Assembly (NCBI GenBank): GCA_028751875.1
Contig: CM054159.1
Span: 15,296,632-15,360,631 of the forward strand
Direction: 5' to 3'
DNA length: 64,000 nt
Origin: Rapana venosa
Taxonomy: Eukaryota > Mollusca > Gastropoda > Neogastropoda > Muricidae
How positions within the stretch are numbered: position 1 is the stretch's first letter; each line of letters begins with the position of its first letter. The notes under the pieces are model-generated. The model had not been told where the DNA came from and did not search any database. It saw only the letters and a program-made list of their open reading frames with translations. The position numbers and the translations under genes are program-made. Positions 1 to 11,555 of the stretch are shown here, in pieces.

Positions 1-380
1 AAAAGAAAAAAATAGAGCAAGCCAAAGGATTCAGCGAAAGTGCACACAGAAAATAAGTCATTTGGAAATAAGAAGGAGAAGGAAAGGACAGATAATTAAA
101 CATACAGACAACCAAAGAAACAAGCAAACAAACAAATATGCTAGGCACACATAAACAAGAAATATACAAGTTTTACACATCAGCTACCCTGACCTACCCC
201 ACACAGCACTGCCATTTCCCCGCCACCTACCCCACCACTCTTCCCTTCCTTTGCTAAACATCCGAAAAACAGGCTTTCACGCAATCTTCTCATTTTGTGT
301 GTGCTTAAAAATAACAGTGATTCCCAAAGTCACCAAATAGACTGAGTGCATAGTGCGAAACCCAAGATCTTTTGGCGAGT
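1..380. other. Intergenic, A-rich, no gene seen
   Basis: A-rich sequence grading into ordinary intergenic DNA. No open frame longer than noise, no RNA gene and no clear repeat is visible. Confidence 0.6.
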
Positions 381-420
381 GAATGACAAAGAAGAATAAC
401 AGCAGCAGCAACAAGAGTAT

Positions 421-640
421 CTATCTATGTATCTACCTATCTCTCTCTCTCTCATCTCTCTCCTCTCTCTCTCTCTCCCCTCTCTCTCTCTCTTTCTCTC
501 TCTTCTCTTCTCCTCTCTCTCTCTCTCTCTCTCTCATCTCCTCTCTCATCTTCCTCTCTCTCTCTATAATATATATATATATATATATGTTGTGCGCGTG
601 TGTGTGTTAGTGTGTGTGTGTGTGTGTTAGTGTGTGTGAC
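421..640. repeat. Compound microsatellite (CT)n-(AT)n-(GT)n
   Basis: A (CT)n-rich stretch of about 130 bp runs into about 24 bp of (AT)n and then interrupted (GT)n. The Ser/Leu-rich and Arg/Glu-rich open frames across it are simple-repeat artefacts. Confidence 0.95.
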
Positions 641-649
641 GTCTCCACC

Positions 650-1025
650 ACATAATAAGTGACATTGCACCAGAGGTCAATTTTTAAATATTGACATGTC
701 ATCAGTCTGCAATAAAGGGGCTATTAGAAACAAAAACAAAAACATATTGAAAATTGGACAATGGATGAAAAGTCATCACAAATCGAGCTGATGCACTGCC
801 GGATATGACAAAACGAGTAATTGACAAGTTAAGCATCGTTATAGGTGGTCAGAATGAGGGCGTGGGTATTTTTAAAACATGTTTAAAACCAAAAGAAAAC
901 AAAATTATGTGTTGCCATTTCATTACAATGTAGGGTAATGGCTCCACCTGTCTAAAATGGCTCCTAGCAGAAAGGTAGGTCAGATGCTAAGTAACTTATT
1001 TCAACAACTTCCAAAGCCTTTTTTT
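650..1025. other. Intergenic, no gene seen
   Basis: AT-rich unique-looking sequence between a microsatellite and a SINE. Nothing recognisable on either strand. Confidence 0.5.
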
Positions 1026-1027
1026 AT

Positions 1028-1322
1028 GTTATTTACTTATTCTTTTATATCGAGGATAATGGGATAAGCACTTATGTGATTTTTTACATCCAGTCCCCGT
1101 GTGTATGCGAGTTTGCAAATTCTGTCATAAAAATAATGTATGTAATGTATATAGCGCTGAATCTGGTAAAGAAACAAATCAAAGCGCTCAAATATTTTTC
1201 ATCTTCCCCACTGGCACACAATGGCCTACTCTTATGAAACACGGAACAGGATTTAAAGTGAGTGCAAGATGTTCTGCGTGCGTTCGCAAACGGGGCCTCA
1301 GTTTATAGTCTCATGCCTTTAT
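1028..1322 (-). mobile_element. tRNA-derived SINE, family 1, minus strand, interrupted
   Basis: Reverse complement of the family-1 SINE seen complete at 9,121-9,475. Shared segments in order are the 3' end (cgaggataatgggataagc), the 'ccagtccccgtg' block, the 'cactggcacacaatggcctac' region, and a segment around 'gtttatagtctcat'. About 60 bp near 1,130-1,200 (an 'agcgctgaatctgg' motif and A/T-rich DNA) has no counterpart in the other copy and looks inserted. The RNA polymerase III promoter end, expected at the right, is lost before the neighbouring (GA)n tract. Confidence 0.75.
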
Positions 1323-1327
1323 GGGCA

Positions 1328-1345
1328 TGAGAGAGAGAGGGAGAG

Positions 1346-1440
<95 letters not shown>
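1328..1440. repeat. (GA)n microsatellite
   Basis: Almost perfect GA dinucleotide array of about 110 bp with two small interruptions at the ends. Confidence 0.97.
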
Positions 1441-1441
<1 letters not shown>

Positions 1442-2100
1442 ACCTAGTTTAAAACAGACATATAAACACATGGGTTTTTAAAACATCTACACAACCAACA
1501 TTTCACAGACAAAAACAAACGAGGAACAGAAATGACCTGTTTAAAGGATAAGAGGGACAATCGAAAACATATGGACACACCGGGCAGACGAAAGACCAGA
1601 CAAAAAGACGGAATAACCAAAATGCATGAAGAAAAATAGAGCAACAAGAAGCACACCCCCTTCCTCCCTAGAAATAAAAGAAAAAGTACAAAAAAGGAAA
1701 AAAGCAGGACATGTATTAAAAACAAAATACTCCCCTTCCTTCCAAAGACACATACGATTCATTGCATGAACGAATTAAGCACCCCCCAAAAAAAACAACA
1801 ACAACAAACAAACAAAAAAGCCTGCACAAAAATAAAGATCTGTTTACAACAAATGCAGCCAAAGATCTAGTAAAAAGAAAGAAGAGCTTTGGGGAGGAGG
1901 GGGGGGGGGGGGTTGAGGGGTCTCCAATTTCTGATCCTTCATGAACAAGTAACATCCCTGCTTCCATGTCTGTGCACACAGTCCCTTTGCATTCCTGTCC
2001 AGTCTCCCTGTGACGTGGCGAAAACAGAACAGTGGTCATTTAGTGAAGGAGCTGAAGACTGCTTTTTAATTAAAACACTGTTTTGACTGAAATTGTAACC
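1441..2100. other. Intergenic, A-rich, no gene seen
   Basis: Purine-rich and A-rich sequence with a poly-G run near 1,900. Open frames here are low complexity and do not resemble proteins. Confidence 0.5.
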
Positions 2101-2103
2101 TTT

Positions 2104-2133
2104 TGAGAGAGAGAGAGCGAGAGAGAGAGAGCG

Positions 2134-2164
<31 letters not shown>

Positions 2165-2450
2165 GCGAGAGAGGGAGAGAGACAGACAGACAGAGAGAGA
2201 GAGGGAGAGAGAAAGAAAGAGAGAGAGATAAAGAGAGAGAGGGGAAAGAGAGAGAGAGAAAGAGAGAGGGTGAAAGAGAGACAGGAGAGAGAGAGAAAGG
2301 ATGAGAGAGGGGGGATAGAGAGAGGGGGTGGGGAGAGAGAGGGACAGAGAGAGAGAGAGGGAGAGAGGATAGAGAGAGGGGGAGAGAGAGACAGACAGAC
2401 AGACAGAGATACAGAGATAGAGAGGCGGAGAGAGATAGAGATAGAGAGAA
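2104..2450. repeat. Imperfect (GA)n / (GACA)n microsatellite
   Basis: About 350 bp of GA repeat with GACA and GATA variant units. The 138-residue Leu/Ser-rich frame on the minus strand is a by-product. Confidence 0.95.
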
Positions 2451-3616
2451 TGTTTGTGTCAGATCATTTCGGCCGAGTCCAATCAAAACATGACAATTTT
2501 CAATGTCAGCATTTTAAAAGACAGTATTTAGTTAGATTAATAAAACGTTTACAGACACCCACAAATTTAACCAGAAATTTGACTTTTATATAAAATGTGA
2601 TTGTACCTTTGTGTAAAACAAAAACAAACACCCAAAAGCATAACTTTTGAAAAACAAATCAAACTTCTACAACCATAATATTCCATATTGGTGTAAACAA
2701 CATTTGTTACTTTATTTATAGCATACAACCAATACATGAAAAGAGTACAACAAGCAATGCTTATACGAGTACTCTAACATTAGTATATATGCAAGAATGG
2801 GCTGCAGTTAAACAAATTTGCGTCAAACAGACAAAAATCATGGCATAAGTTAGCAAATCTTTAAAAATCTAAACCGTTTTCAACAGACAAGTAAAAACAA
2901 ACGAGCTTATATCAATCAAGGAATTCAACAATGGGGTGTGTTAGTACCTACTATCACTTGTAAAGGACACAAGTCCAATTCTTTACCGCCTGAAGAAACC
3001 AGTGGCCTGATTTCTTCTTCAGGACACACCACAGAAGGCGAGGACCTCAGCTGTAGGGCGTTTCTATGCCACGCACGTGCACACTGTTCCTACAGTGACC
3101 TCTTTTACCTGGATCGAGCTCTGGCTGTTAACCAGTTGGCAAAGTGTTTGTTGTAAAGAGTGAGAAGAACAGCGAGTAGAGGAAGACAGACAGGGTATAA
3201 GGGCTTAAGACAGGAAGTGGAACACATGCATGCATAGATGTTTGCACACGTAGACTCACACACACATATATATATGTGTGTAAGAAAGTGGATATATATT
3301 TGATCTGCCACAATTTGTACAATTTCTTGGCTACGACAGCACAGTATGAACAGGGAGGATGTGGCCTCTAAAATAGAGGCTGCATAAATACTACATTTAT
3401 CACAAAGATAAAGCGCATGCAGTGGGTAGTTTTCAACCATCACCCAAGGAAACAAAGCGATGCACAATTTACAGGTGTGTCCCAAAATAGTAACACGCCG
3501 CTCCGATTGCATGGGAGGTAATCTACTTACCACACCATCACATATGTATACAGAGAGAGAGAGAGTTCAATAGATAATTAAAGTAATAGTTCAATAGAAA
3601 CATATATACACTAGGT
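2451..3616. other. Intergenic, no gene seen
   Basis: AT-rich DNA. The only structures noted are a short perfect inverted repeat (cctgaagaa at 2,989 with ttcttcagg at 3,015) and a small (CA)n/(TA)n patch near 3,258. The 142-residue minus-strand frame at 3,105-3,533 has no recognisable domain. Confidence 0.45.
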
Positions 3617-3617
3617 A

Positions 3618-4042
3618 TGGATCAGTGGTCTAGAGGTAAAGCACCTGTTTAAAATGCGAAAAGTCCGGGTCGCAAGTGTGCAGTGGTTCGAATCCCGTTT
3701 GGACCCGAAACTTTTCCCCATCTATTAGACCATGAGTGGTGATCTGGATGCTAGTCTTTCGGATGAGACAATAAACCGAGGCCACGTGTGTTACACATAA
3801 TTATTTAGTGCACGCAAAAGATACCACGGCAACAAGAGAGTTGTCCCTGGCAAAATTCGGTAGAAAAAGCCACTCTGATAGGGAAACAAATACAGTTGCA
3901 TACAGGAAAAGAAAAAAAAAAGAGGGTGGCGCTGCTCTTGTGGTGATGCGCTCTCCTCTGGGAGAGCAGCCCAAATTTCATGCAGAAAAATCTGCCTTAA
4001 CTGAAAGTGGTATAAATAAATAAAGAAATAAATAAATAAACA
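3618..4042 (+). mobile_element. tRNA-derived SINE, family 2
   Basis: The 5' part carries an A-box-like segment (atcagtggtctagaggtaaa) and, about 70 bp on, a perfect B-box (ggttcgaatcc), the split RNA polymerase III promoter of tRNA-derived SINEs. A central block (ggatgagacaataaacc) follows, then a 3' unique region with 'gagagttgtccctggcaaaa' and an A/T-rich (aaat)n tail. The copy at 9,797-10,230 matches along its whole length in the same order. No protein is expected; such elements move using LINE machinery. Confidence 0.88.
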
Positions 4043-4195
4043 GACAGACTGACAGAAACAGATTTTCTTTTTACAGTTTTTTTAAAAAACTTCTTTTTTT
4101 TGTTTCACCAAAATGTGTCACCAGATTCACTATTTTCAGGCAGTTTGACAAGGTGGCCCTAAATATAGTGAAGCTGTCCTTCTCAAGGCATCAGG
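4043..4195. other. Short unique spacer
   Basis: T-rich spacer between the SINE tail and the minisatellite. No feature seen. Confidence 0.4.
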
Positions 4196-4197
4196 TG

Positions 4198-4520
4198 TAT
4201 GCTGCAAGTGTTAGCATCATCACAGTAGCCGGCCATCACTGGCATATTCATCCTACGAGATGTTGCATATGCTGCGTGTGCTAGTATCATCACACTAGCC
4301 AACCATAGATTGCTTATTCTTTGTGAATTATTTGACTTATTCTTAGTGCATTAGTATCATCACAGTAACCAGTAATAAATTGCTGAATCTATGTGGCATA
4401 TAATTCGTCTGTAGGTATCATTACTTCAAGCCATAGACTGCTATTTAAAAAAAAAATCATGTGGCATATGCTGCGCGTGTTAGTATCACCACATTAACAG
4501 TGATCATCACTCATTATTGT
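4198..4520. repeat. Decayed ~70-bp minisatellite, five units
   Basis: The segment 'ttagtatcatcacagtaacc' or close variants recurs at 4,209, 4,279, 4,349, 4,411 and 4,479, giving spacings of 70, 70, 62 and 68 bp. Each unit is preceded by a form of 'catatgctgcgtgtg' and followed by a form of 'catagattgctta'. The units are clearly diverged, so the array is old. Confidence 0.75.
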
Positions 4521-4688
4521 AAATAATGCAGATTTGGGTTTTAAACGTGTGCAATTTTACATGGGATATCACATTAGACCTTGGTTTGTATTTTTCACCC
4601 AAAGGACCTCCAGAAATTGGTGGGAGTTCTCTGACTGTCTTGACTCTAGACTTCCGCCTGCTAACCCCCTTTCCCCTACCCCCTTAAA

Positions 4689-4720
<32 letters not shown>

Positions 4721-5280
4721 AGAGGAAGAAGAAGAGCAACAACAAAAACAACAAAACCGAATACCAAACAAATAAAAACAAATGAACAAACAGTAAGCTA
4801 GTTTCCGAAGTGAGAAAAAAAAATCGAAAGAAAGAAAGACATAAAAATAAACTCAAACCCTACAATTAATTGTGTGTCCCCAATCCCCCCACCCCCCACC
4901 CCCACCAAGTCCATAAGACCAGCAAGCAGGGGAGGCAATTCCCTAGTTCCCAGAAACCATCAGTAGACTCCAACATGGCGACGACCATGAATGAGAAAGG
5001 AGGAGACAGTACGAGATTTAAGACCAGCAGTCTTCTGCCCCTTGCTTTTTCCTGGGGCTGATTGCTTTGGAGGGGGAGGGTGGGGGGGGGGGGGGGTGCA
5101 GGGAAGGAGAAACAGCCAAACAGCAGAGGATGGAAGTGGGCTGGGGATGGGGGAGGAAATTGGGTAGGGGTTGGATGGAGTGGGGGGGGGGGGAGGATGG
5201 GACGGCTGTATGAGGGCTTTGTCTGATTGGTTTATGATTGCTCTTTCTTTCTAGGGTGTTATTTTAGGTCTTGTGAGAAT
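4521..5280. other. Intergenic, with (GAA)n and poly-G patches
   Basis: Holds an AGA-trinucleotide tract near 4,690-4,735, C-rich runs near 4,885 and poly-G runs near 5,085 and 5,180. No gene is recognised. Confidence 0.5.
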
Positions 5281-5286
5281 ACCTTA

Positions 5287-5535
5287 GGGAGAGAGAGAGA
5301 GAGAGAGAGAGAGGGAAAGAGAGAGAGGGAAAGAGAGAGAGGGAGAGAGAATAATAGGAGAGGGGAGGGAGAGAGAGGAGAGAGGAAGAAGCGGAGAGAG
5401 ACGCACCACACAGACACAAACACACACACACCCCCCCCACACAACACACACCACAACACAAACAACAAAACACACACACACACAAAACAAACACACACCC
5501 GCAAAACCACAACACACACACACACACACACACAG
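5287..5535. repeat. Compound (GA)n-(AC)n microsatellite
   Basis: About 115 bp of GA repeat followed by about 130 bp of interrupted AC repeat. All six-frame openings over it are low complexity. Confidence 0.95.
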
Positions 5536-6640
5536 ACATATTAGCAACTGTGAAAAAGCATACAAAGTCAGGAGAAAAAAGTAGTAAAGCTCAGTAATTG
5601 TTGATGTCGGTGAAGGACAAATGAAAGGAGTACAAGATTTAAGCGGAGTTGTCTGCTCTTTGACGTTCCTAGGGCTGAGAGTTTTGGCGAAGGCATCACA
5701 AAGATGACTTTCTCTTTCCCTAACGTTAGACCTGTCTGCCTGTCTGTCTACTTATCTGTATGTCTGTCTCTATGTCTAGCTCTCTGTATGCTTGTCTGTC
5801 TGTCTGGTTTTCTGCTAGTTTGTCTGTCTTCCCGCTTGTTCATGTTTATTTCTTCTGTTTATGCTTCTGGTACCAAAAATTAAAGCGTGTATGTGTTGTG
5901 TGTATATGTGTGTGTGCGCGCGTGTTGTGTATAAATTTTTGTATGATGTGGGGGGGTGTGGGTTTTGCGTGCGTGCGTGCGTTGTGTTTAGTGTATGTGT
6001 GGTTGCGCATGCGCACGTTTGTGTGTGTGTGTGTGTGGGGTGCATGTGTGTTCCAATTATCTTTGAACTGTTACTGATCATGCACGATACCCTAATGGCA
6101 TAGTGGTTCAATCTCAGTGTGTAATTGTATCATGTGCGCGCTGGTAGGAGTTACATCGTCTTGTCAAGCATTAACAACTAAGAGAGAGGTTTGGATTAGC
6201 CTTTATGGACATTTAGCCCACAGTTGTCGTCGTTGTCGTCGTTGTTGTTGTTGCTGTTGTTGCGTTGCTGTTGTCGTTGCTGCTGCTGTTGTTGTCATGC
6301 GTTCCCCAGCTTAACACTCTAGGGGTTCACCCAGAATGTGCACTATGACTCACTCATCCCACCTAGGAATGACTGTTAGAATTAAATCGCTCACTGAATG
6401 AGAAGTTTGCGAGTATGACTGTTTCTTGAGTAGCTCGCCATGTAGGCAGCCATACTCCGACTTTGGAGAATTTGCACACAGTGATACCATTTTTGATACA
6501 GTGACAACTGAACAAAATCATTTGAAATAGAGAGGACACTGTTTTAGAATTCATCGATATTCTTGACAACACGATACTTCCTTAAAAAAAAAAAAGAAAT
6601 CAAGCGCTTTTGCTTTCTTCAGAAAACGTTTCACCAAAAA
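5536..6640. other. Intergenic, with (CTGT)n, (GT)n and (GTT)n patches
   Basis: Contains CTGT-rich DNA at 5,730-5,830, GT-rich DNA at 5,885-6,050 and a GTT/GTC trinucleotide patch at 6,225-6,300. No gene is recognised. Confidence 0.55.
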
Positions 6641-6644
6641 TATA

Positions 6645-6689
6645 GCCTCTCTCTCTGTCTCTCTCTCTCTCTGTCTCTTTGTCTCTCTA

Positions 6690-6746
<57 letters not shown>

Positions 6747-6760
6747 GTGTCTCTCTCTCT
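6645..6760. repeat. (TC)n microsatellite
   Basis: CT dinucleotide array with TGTC interruptions, about 115 bp. Confidence 0.95.
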
Positions 6761-8170
6761 TTTTTCAATCTCTCTGTACTTTGCTGAAACCTTGGCGCAC
6801 AAATGATCACCCAACCGCGCTCAATGCTGCTTAACCTTAGCTTGGGGAAAGCGAGTAACACACATCTAATACTGATGATGCATGGTTAGTGTTTGTGCTT
6901 TGATGTAGAATTTCGTATTGTTTTCAGTCAAAATTAAACGTTCATGGAGTGCAGTATGCCCTAAAAACAAAGACAGAAGACAACAAGTCACATGATTTTC
7001 CACAGTTTTGAATTATTTTGGCTTGTTGGGATTACATGAACAGTTTCATTATTAAAAAGAGGGAGGAGGAGAGACTGATGAAAATGGCCGGGAAGGGAAA
7101 GGAGGGAAGGGGAGGGGTGTTTGAAAGGAATGGCTGATTGTGCTGTGTGAGGGATGGAATCAAATGTTCTCAGAGGGACAACATGCCGTCAGAGTCACGT
7201 CACTGTAATTAAGTCTGAGTGAGGGGTGTGTGTGTGTGTGTGTGTGTGCTCTCATGTGGGTATGTGCAAGAGAGCTCGTATGAAATCATGTATTTTCATC
7301 ATGACAAGTTTTTAGTCAACCGGTGTGCGTGTATGTGTGTGTATGTGTGTGTATGTGTGTGAGTGTGTGCATGCGTGTGCGCACACATGCCCTCTCATGT
7401 GGGTATGTGCAAGCGAGCTCTATGAAATCATGTATTTCTTCATGGTAAGTTTGTACAGCCAACAATGCTCCAGTCTCTACTTGTCAAAGATGTGCACACA
7501 ACCAAAAATAAAATTGCCTCGAAAGAAACAAACAAATACAAAGTGTCTAGTATAATATGTTTCTTTCTCACAATTCTTCCACTTTTTTGTTATCGATTCA
7601 ATTCAATACTACTGACAAAAATGCGCCTAACTTGTTGCTCTCTTACTTATCCCTTCACTTGACTGCTCTACTTTGATACTGCCAAAGCAAGAAGTGCATA
7701 GGCAGTCCATCTCTTTCACATCTTCTTCTTGTTTTCAAGCCTACCAGATGCTGCTCTTATAAAAAAGGTTAGGCAAGGCAAACATTGTGACGCTTATTCA
7801 TGTAAGCTAGGATCCAAAGCCTAAATTGCAGGGCTTTAATATCTTCAAATGTTATGTTGAGATTATCTTCAGTTGTGACAAGGTCTTAGCAGAACAACTT
7901 GCACTATCTTTTAGAATAAAAAAAAGAAGTTAGAATATGGATGCCTCCACGGTAGAATTGTTCAAAAGATGTATGTGTGCTTGGAAACGTTCCATCTTGT
8001 GTGTGGTTGTGGTTTTACAGTTATTTCCATGCTGGTTGGGTTGTTTGGAGTATGTAATGCAGGGTGACCTCCAAGAAATGAAGAGTAGCAGCAGCAGCAG
8101 CAACAACAACAACAACCCTCATCCAACAAAATACCTAAGTTATGTACTTACTTATAATCGAGGAAAAAAT
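6761..8170. other. Intergenic, with (GT)n tracts
   Basis: GT tracts lie at 7,225-7,248 and 7,322-7,382, each followed by a near-duplicate block ('tcatgtgggtatgtgcaag' then 'gagctc…atgaaatcatgtattt'). That is a short direct duplication of about 60 bp at 7,252-7,298 and 7,392-7,441. A CAG/CAA patch is at 8,088-8,117. No gene is recognised. Confidence 0.55.
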
Positions 8171-8171
8171 G

Positions 8172-8475
8172 AGAGACACTCTAGCCCTGTAGTTAAGATC
8201 ATTAGCCTTTAACCCAACAGGGCCATGAAGTCGTGGTTTTGAATCTTTCGGCATCTAGTGAATTAATGCAGACCTGCCAGTGTTTTCCCTTTGTGTATGT
8301 ACACATGCAAAAGATAAGCAAAAATGCATATTGATTAAAGATGCCGTAATCCATGTCATCATTCAGTGGGTTACAGAAACATGAACATGATTATCTAGCA
8401 TACATTCCTAAATTGGGAATCTACCTTCATGGTAGGAAAAATCAGTTGCATACCCAACATCTCACTATTGATGAA
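8172..8475 (+). mobile_element. tRNA-derived SINE, family 3, diverged
   Basis: The head has a tRNA-like layout (a 'gtagttaagatcattagc' A-box-like segment and 'gtggttttgaatctttcgg' at the B-box position). The body contains 'gcagacctgccagtgtt', 'gtgtatgtacacatgcaaaa' and 'gccgtaatccatgtcatc', followed by 'gtgggttacagaaacatgaa'. I recognise this order from a common caenogastropod SINE, by memory and not by search. The 3' segment (ctaccttcatggta…gatgaaccc) recurs at 39,395-39,480. Confidence 0.65.
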
Positions 8476-9120
8476 CCCGGGAGCCCTAGCCGAGGAACGA
8501 CTCCTCCCAACCACCACCACCCACCCCACCAACAAACAAAAAAGTGCAAGACAAAACAAAACAAAGAGAATACAAAAGTATCCTCCAAAACAAAAGAACA
8601 AAATAAAAACCAAAAAACAAAAAAAAACAACAACAAAAAAACAGGAAATCACGGCAAACAAACACGCAAAACAAACAAAAACAGGAAACAACAACAAAAC
8701 AAAACTAAACAAACAAAAACAACAACAATAACAACTCTCTGTCTTACACCAAACAACAAAGCAGCCCCTAATGTGTCCCTCTCTTATTCATCCCCTTCAT
8801 GTCCTCAAACCAATTAGTTGTTGCCCTGTGTGTGTGAGGATTATCCAATCAACAGGGCCTTGGGCCCCAGGCATAACCCACCAGCTATGACTGGCATTGG
8901 CCACCACCATTGGCAGGCACAGCACACAGGCTGGCTGGCTGTAGGTTATGGCCCCACTTCACAGTTGCATAGGCCGTGGTGACCTGGTAGCTTGATTGAA
9001 ATTGTTTTGCAAAAAGGGCCGTTAAGATGTCTAATGTTAAGTGCGCCCCTATTTGTTTATTCATTCATTCGTTTGTTTATTCGTTTTGTCCACTCACTCA
9101 CTCACTCACTCACTCTGATG
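8476..9120. other. A-rich (AAC)n-like tract and intergenic DNA
   Basis: 8,520-8,745 is an A-rich, C-interrupted low-complexity tract that opens several meaningless Lys/Thr/Gln-rich frames. The rest is unremarkable intergenic DNA ending in a short (CACT)n patch near 9,090-9,114. Confidence 0.6.
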
Positions 9121-9475
9121 GGACAGGATAGCCTGGTGGTTAAGAGTGATGCACTCTTGATCTGCTGACCTGGGTTTGATTGTCGTTCAAGAGGAGTTTT
9201 CCTTTGGAGTTAACATCAATGCCAACTCTACTCTCTCCAAAAGTCCTTTGAATGAGACTATAAACCTAGGTCCCATGTGCAAACACACATAAAACATCTT
9301 GCACACATGTTAAAACCCGTTCTGCTCTTTGGAATAGTAGGCCATTACATACCAGTGGGAACGGATGACTGAATTTACAAAACTGCATACCCACGGGGAC
9401 TGGATGAAAAAAAGCACAGGGGTGCTTATTCTATTATCCTCGAAATAAAAGAATAACTAAATCAAAGTCACTCAG
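9121..9475 (+). mobile_element. tRNA-derived SINE, family 1, most complete copy
   Basis: A-box-like 'gatagcctggtggttaagag' and B-box-like 'gggtttgattgtc' start the element. A central block (gaatgagactataaacctag) is related to that of family 2. The 3' part carries 'ggaatagtaggccattacat', the 'ggggactggatga' block and ends 'attatcctcgaaataaaag'. Other copies in this window, mostly truncated, are at 1,028-1,322, 10,338-10,515, 24,480-24,655, 34,850-35,075 and 35,680-35,865. Confidence 0.82.
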
Positions 9476-9549
9476 TCATTCATTTACTCATTCACTCCCT
9501 CACTCATTCATTTGATTGTTTTTTGTTTGTTTTTGTTTGTTTGTTTGAT

Positions 9550-9608
9550 CATTTATTCATTTATTCATTCATTCATTCATTCATTCATTCATTCATTCAT
9601 TCATTCAT
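9550..9608. repeat. (ATTC)n microsatellite
   Basis: About 14 tandem ATTC units next to related ATTT-rich DNA. Confidence 0.97.
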
Positions 9609-9796
9609 ATTTCTGTATTCCATTTTTTTTATACTTATTCATCCATTCAGTTTGTAAATTTGCTATGTTAAGTTTTCTTACAGTTGAAAAAGTTTTATTT
9701 CATTTCACGGATTCTATCATGTCTGTGTCATATAATTATAGTGAGAACACTATATATTGCCTAATGTAATTGATGTTGCAAGGAAAGTGCAAGTGT

Positions 9797-10230
9797 GGAT
9801 CTGTGGTCTAGAGGTAATGTGCCAGCCTAGAAAGCAAAGAATCTTGGTCAGAGGTGTGTGGTGGTTCAAATCCTGTTTGGACACAGACATTTTTGCCTAT
9901 CCATTAGACACTGAGTGGTGGTCTGGGTGCTAGTCTCTCAGATGAAACGATTGACCCAGATCCCCACTGTTTCACATAATTATTTAGTGCACGTTAAATA
10001 ACCTATGGCAAGAGAGTTGTCCTTGGCAAAATTCTGTAGAAAAAAGCCACTGTGGTAGGGAAACAAATACAGTTGCAGACAGGAAAACAAAAAAAGGATG
10101 ATGCTGCTGATGTGGTGGCTTGCTCTCCCCCGGGCAGAGCAGCCCGAATTTCACGTTAAGAAATCTACCGCGACTTAAAGTGGTATGAATAAATAAATAA
10201 TTAAATAACAAATAAATACATAAATAAACA
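9797..10230 (+). mobile_element. tRNA-derived SINE, family 2, second copy
   Basis: Collinear with 3,618-4,042. It has the same A-box region, a B-box with one change (ggttcaaatcc), the central block, the 'gagagttgtccttggcaaaa' block, 'gggaaacaaatacagttgca' and an (aaat)n tail. The two copies differ by scattered substitutions, as expected of separate old insertions. Confidence 0.88.
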
Positions 10231-10337
10231 ATGGCTACATGGACATGGTGTTATGGTTTGAAATGACATGTTGGCATTGCTCTCTGTTATGACACTCTTA
10301 ACTACCACCCTATACTTACTATCCATAACATCTTCAT

Positions 10338-10515
10338 TATTCATTTCATTCTTTTTTTTGAGGATAATGGGACAAGCAATCATGTGCTTTTTCTTACTTT
10401 CAGTCCCCGTGTGTATACAGTTATTTATATTTTGCCATCTATTCTCAAAGGCACATAATGAACCACACTTCGGAAAGGCAGATAAGTTTTTAATATGTGC
10501 GCAAAATGTTTTGCA
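10338..10515 (-). mobile_element. Family-1 SINE fragment, minus strand
   Basis: Matches the reverse complement of the 3' two-thirds of the SINE at 9,121-9,475 ('gaggataatgggacaagca', 'cagtccccgtgtgtat', 'gtgcgcaaaatgttttgc'). The promoter half is missing. Confidence 0.7.
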
Positions 10516-11064
10516 AGCATTTTTCATACACATAATTGGTGCACTTCATTTTGAAATGAATTTTGGTTTTGAGTATTTTTCACACGCCTACATCTGCAAG
10601 CTGCTTTTGTTAAATGTCATGACCCCTTGGGGTTTTTTTGGAAATAAAATATTGAATCTTGTCATCCAAGCACTTTTAAGGGGACGTGGAGTCGGCACTG
10701 ATGTTACCCTTTGTCTCTTCTGATTCTCCAGATTATTAGAATTTTCCGATAAAAATCCCCAACCCACCCACCCCATAAAAGGACTGCAATAATCATGTGG
10801 GACTTGTCTTTCTCTTTTATTTATCTCCTCCTTGTCCAATTCAATCAGAAGTTGTTGCAGGGAAATATCCTCCAATCAACAGCTATGGCCTGTGGGGTTT
10901 TTGTGGCTAAAGCATGGTGTTGTCTGTTGGCAGATGGATTTGTCTGGCAAATTTGTCATGGATTTAGAGGCTTTTCCACAAGTTTACTGCCTTGGTGACA
11001 CTATCAGAGCTACGTTTGTTCAAACCTTTAAGAGCGCAGGCACAGAAGCACACCCAAATGCATG
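10516..11064. other. Intergenic, no gene seen
   Basis: Unique-looking sequence. The longest frames (to 11,377) run into microsatellite and show no domain. Confidence 0.45.
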
Positions 11065-11073
11065 CAAACATGA

Positions 11074-11325
11074 ACACACACACACACACACACACACACC
11101 CATGCGCGTGTGTACGTGTTGCATATGTGCGTGCGTAAACAATAAGTGCTTATGTCTTCTAGTAGATGATTTTTTAAAAAAACAAAACATTTTGGTCACA
11201 ATTAGTGTGTGTGTGTGTGTGCGTGTATGTGTGCACGTGTGTGTGTGTGTGTGTGTGCGCGCGTGCACGTGCATGTGTGTGTGTATGTGTGTGTGCGCAT
11301 GCGTGTATGTATTATTGTGTGTGTG
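11074..11325. repeat. (AC)n and (GT)n microsatellites
   Basis: An AC tract at 11,074-11,100 and a long interrupted GT tract at 11,203-11,325 flank about 100 bp of other DNA. Confidence 0.93.
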
Positions 11326-11399
11326 TTCGTTTGTTGTTTTTTTAAAAGTCATTTTTGAATGTTTTAACCAATATTAAATGTAGCTTTCTTGTGTCCTTT

Positions 11400-11508
11400 G
11401 AGATTTTGATGCATATCAGTCTGCCTGTCAGTATTGTAATTGCCCTTCATGGGATGATTAAAGTTATTTTTACTTACTTGACTTGACTACATGCGCGCCT
11501 GCGTGCTT

Positions 11509-11540
<32 letters not shown>

Positions 11541-11555
11541 ACACACTCCTTTTTC
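11400..11555. repeat. Possible retroelement 3' end followed by (AC)n
   Basis: 11,440-11,488 ('cttcatgggatgattaaag' then short ACTT-like units) resembles the tail of a non-LTR element ending in short tandem units. An (AC)n tract at 11,510-11,548 follows. The retroelement assignment is tentative. Confidence 0.35.

Noticed and set aside
2070..2486. 138-residue Leu/Ser-rich open frame on the minus strand
   Set aside because: It is the translation of a (GA)n/(GACA)n microsatellite. Similar frames at 452-670, 5,259-5,565, 22,442-22,941, 32,820-33,470 and 36,368-36,789 are rejected for the same reason.
3618..4042. A functional tRNA gene
   Set aside because: A- and B-box-like segments are present, but the body does not form a cloverleaf and continues into a SINE core and A/T-rich tail. 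A collinear second copy exists.
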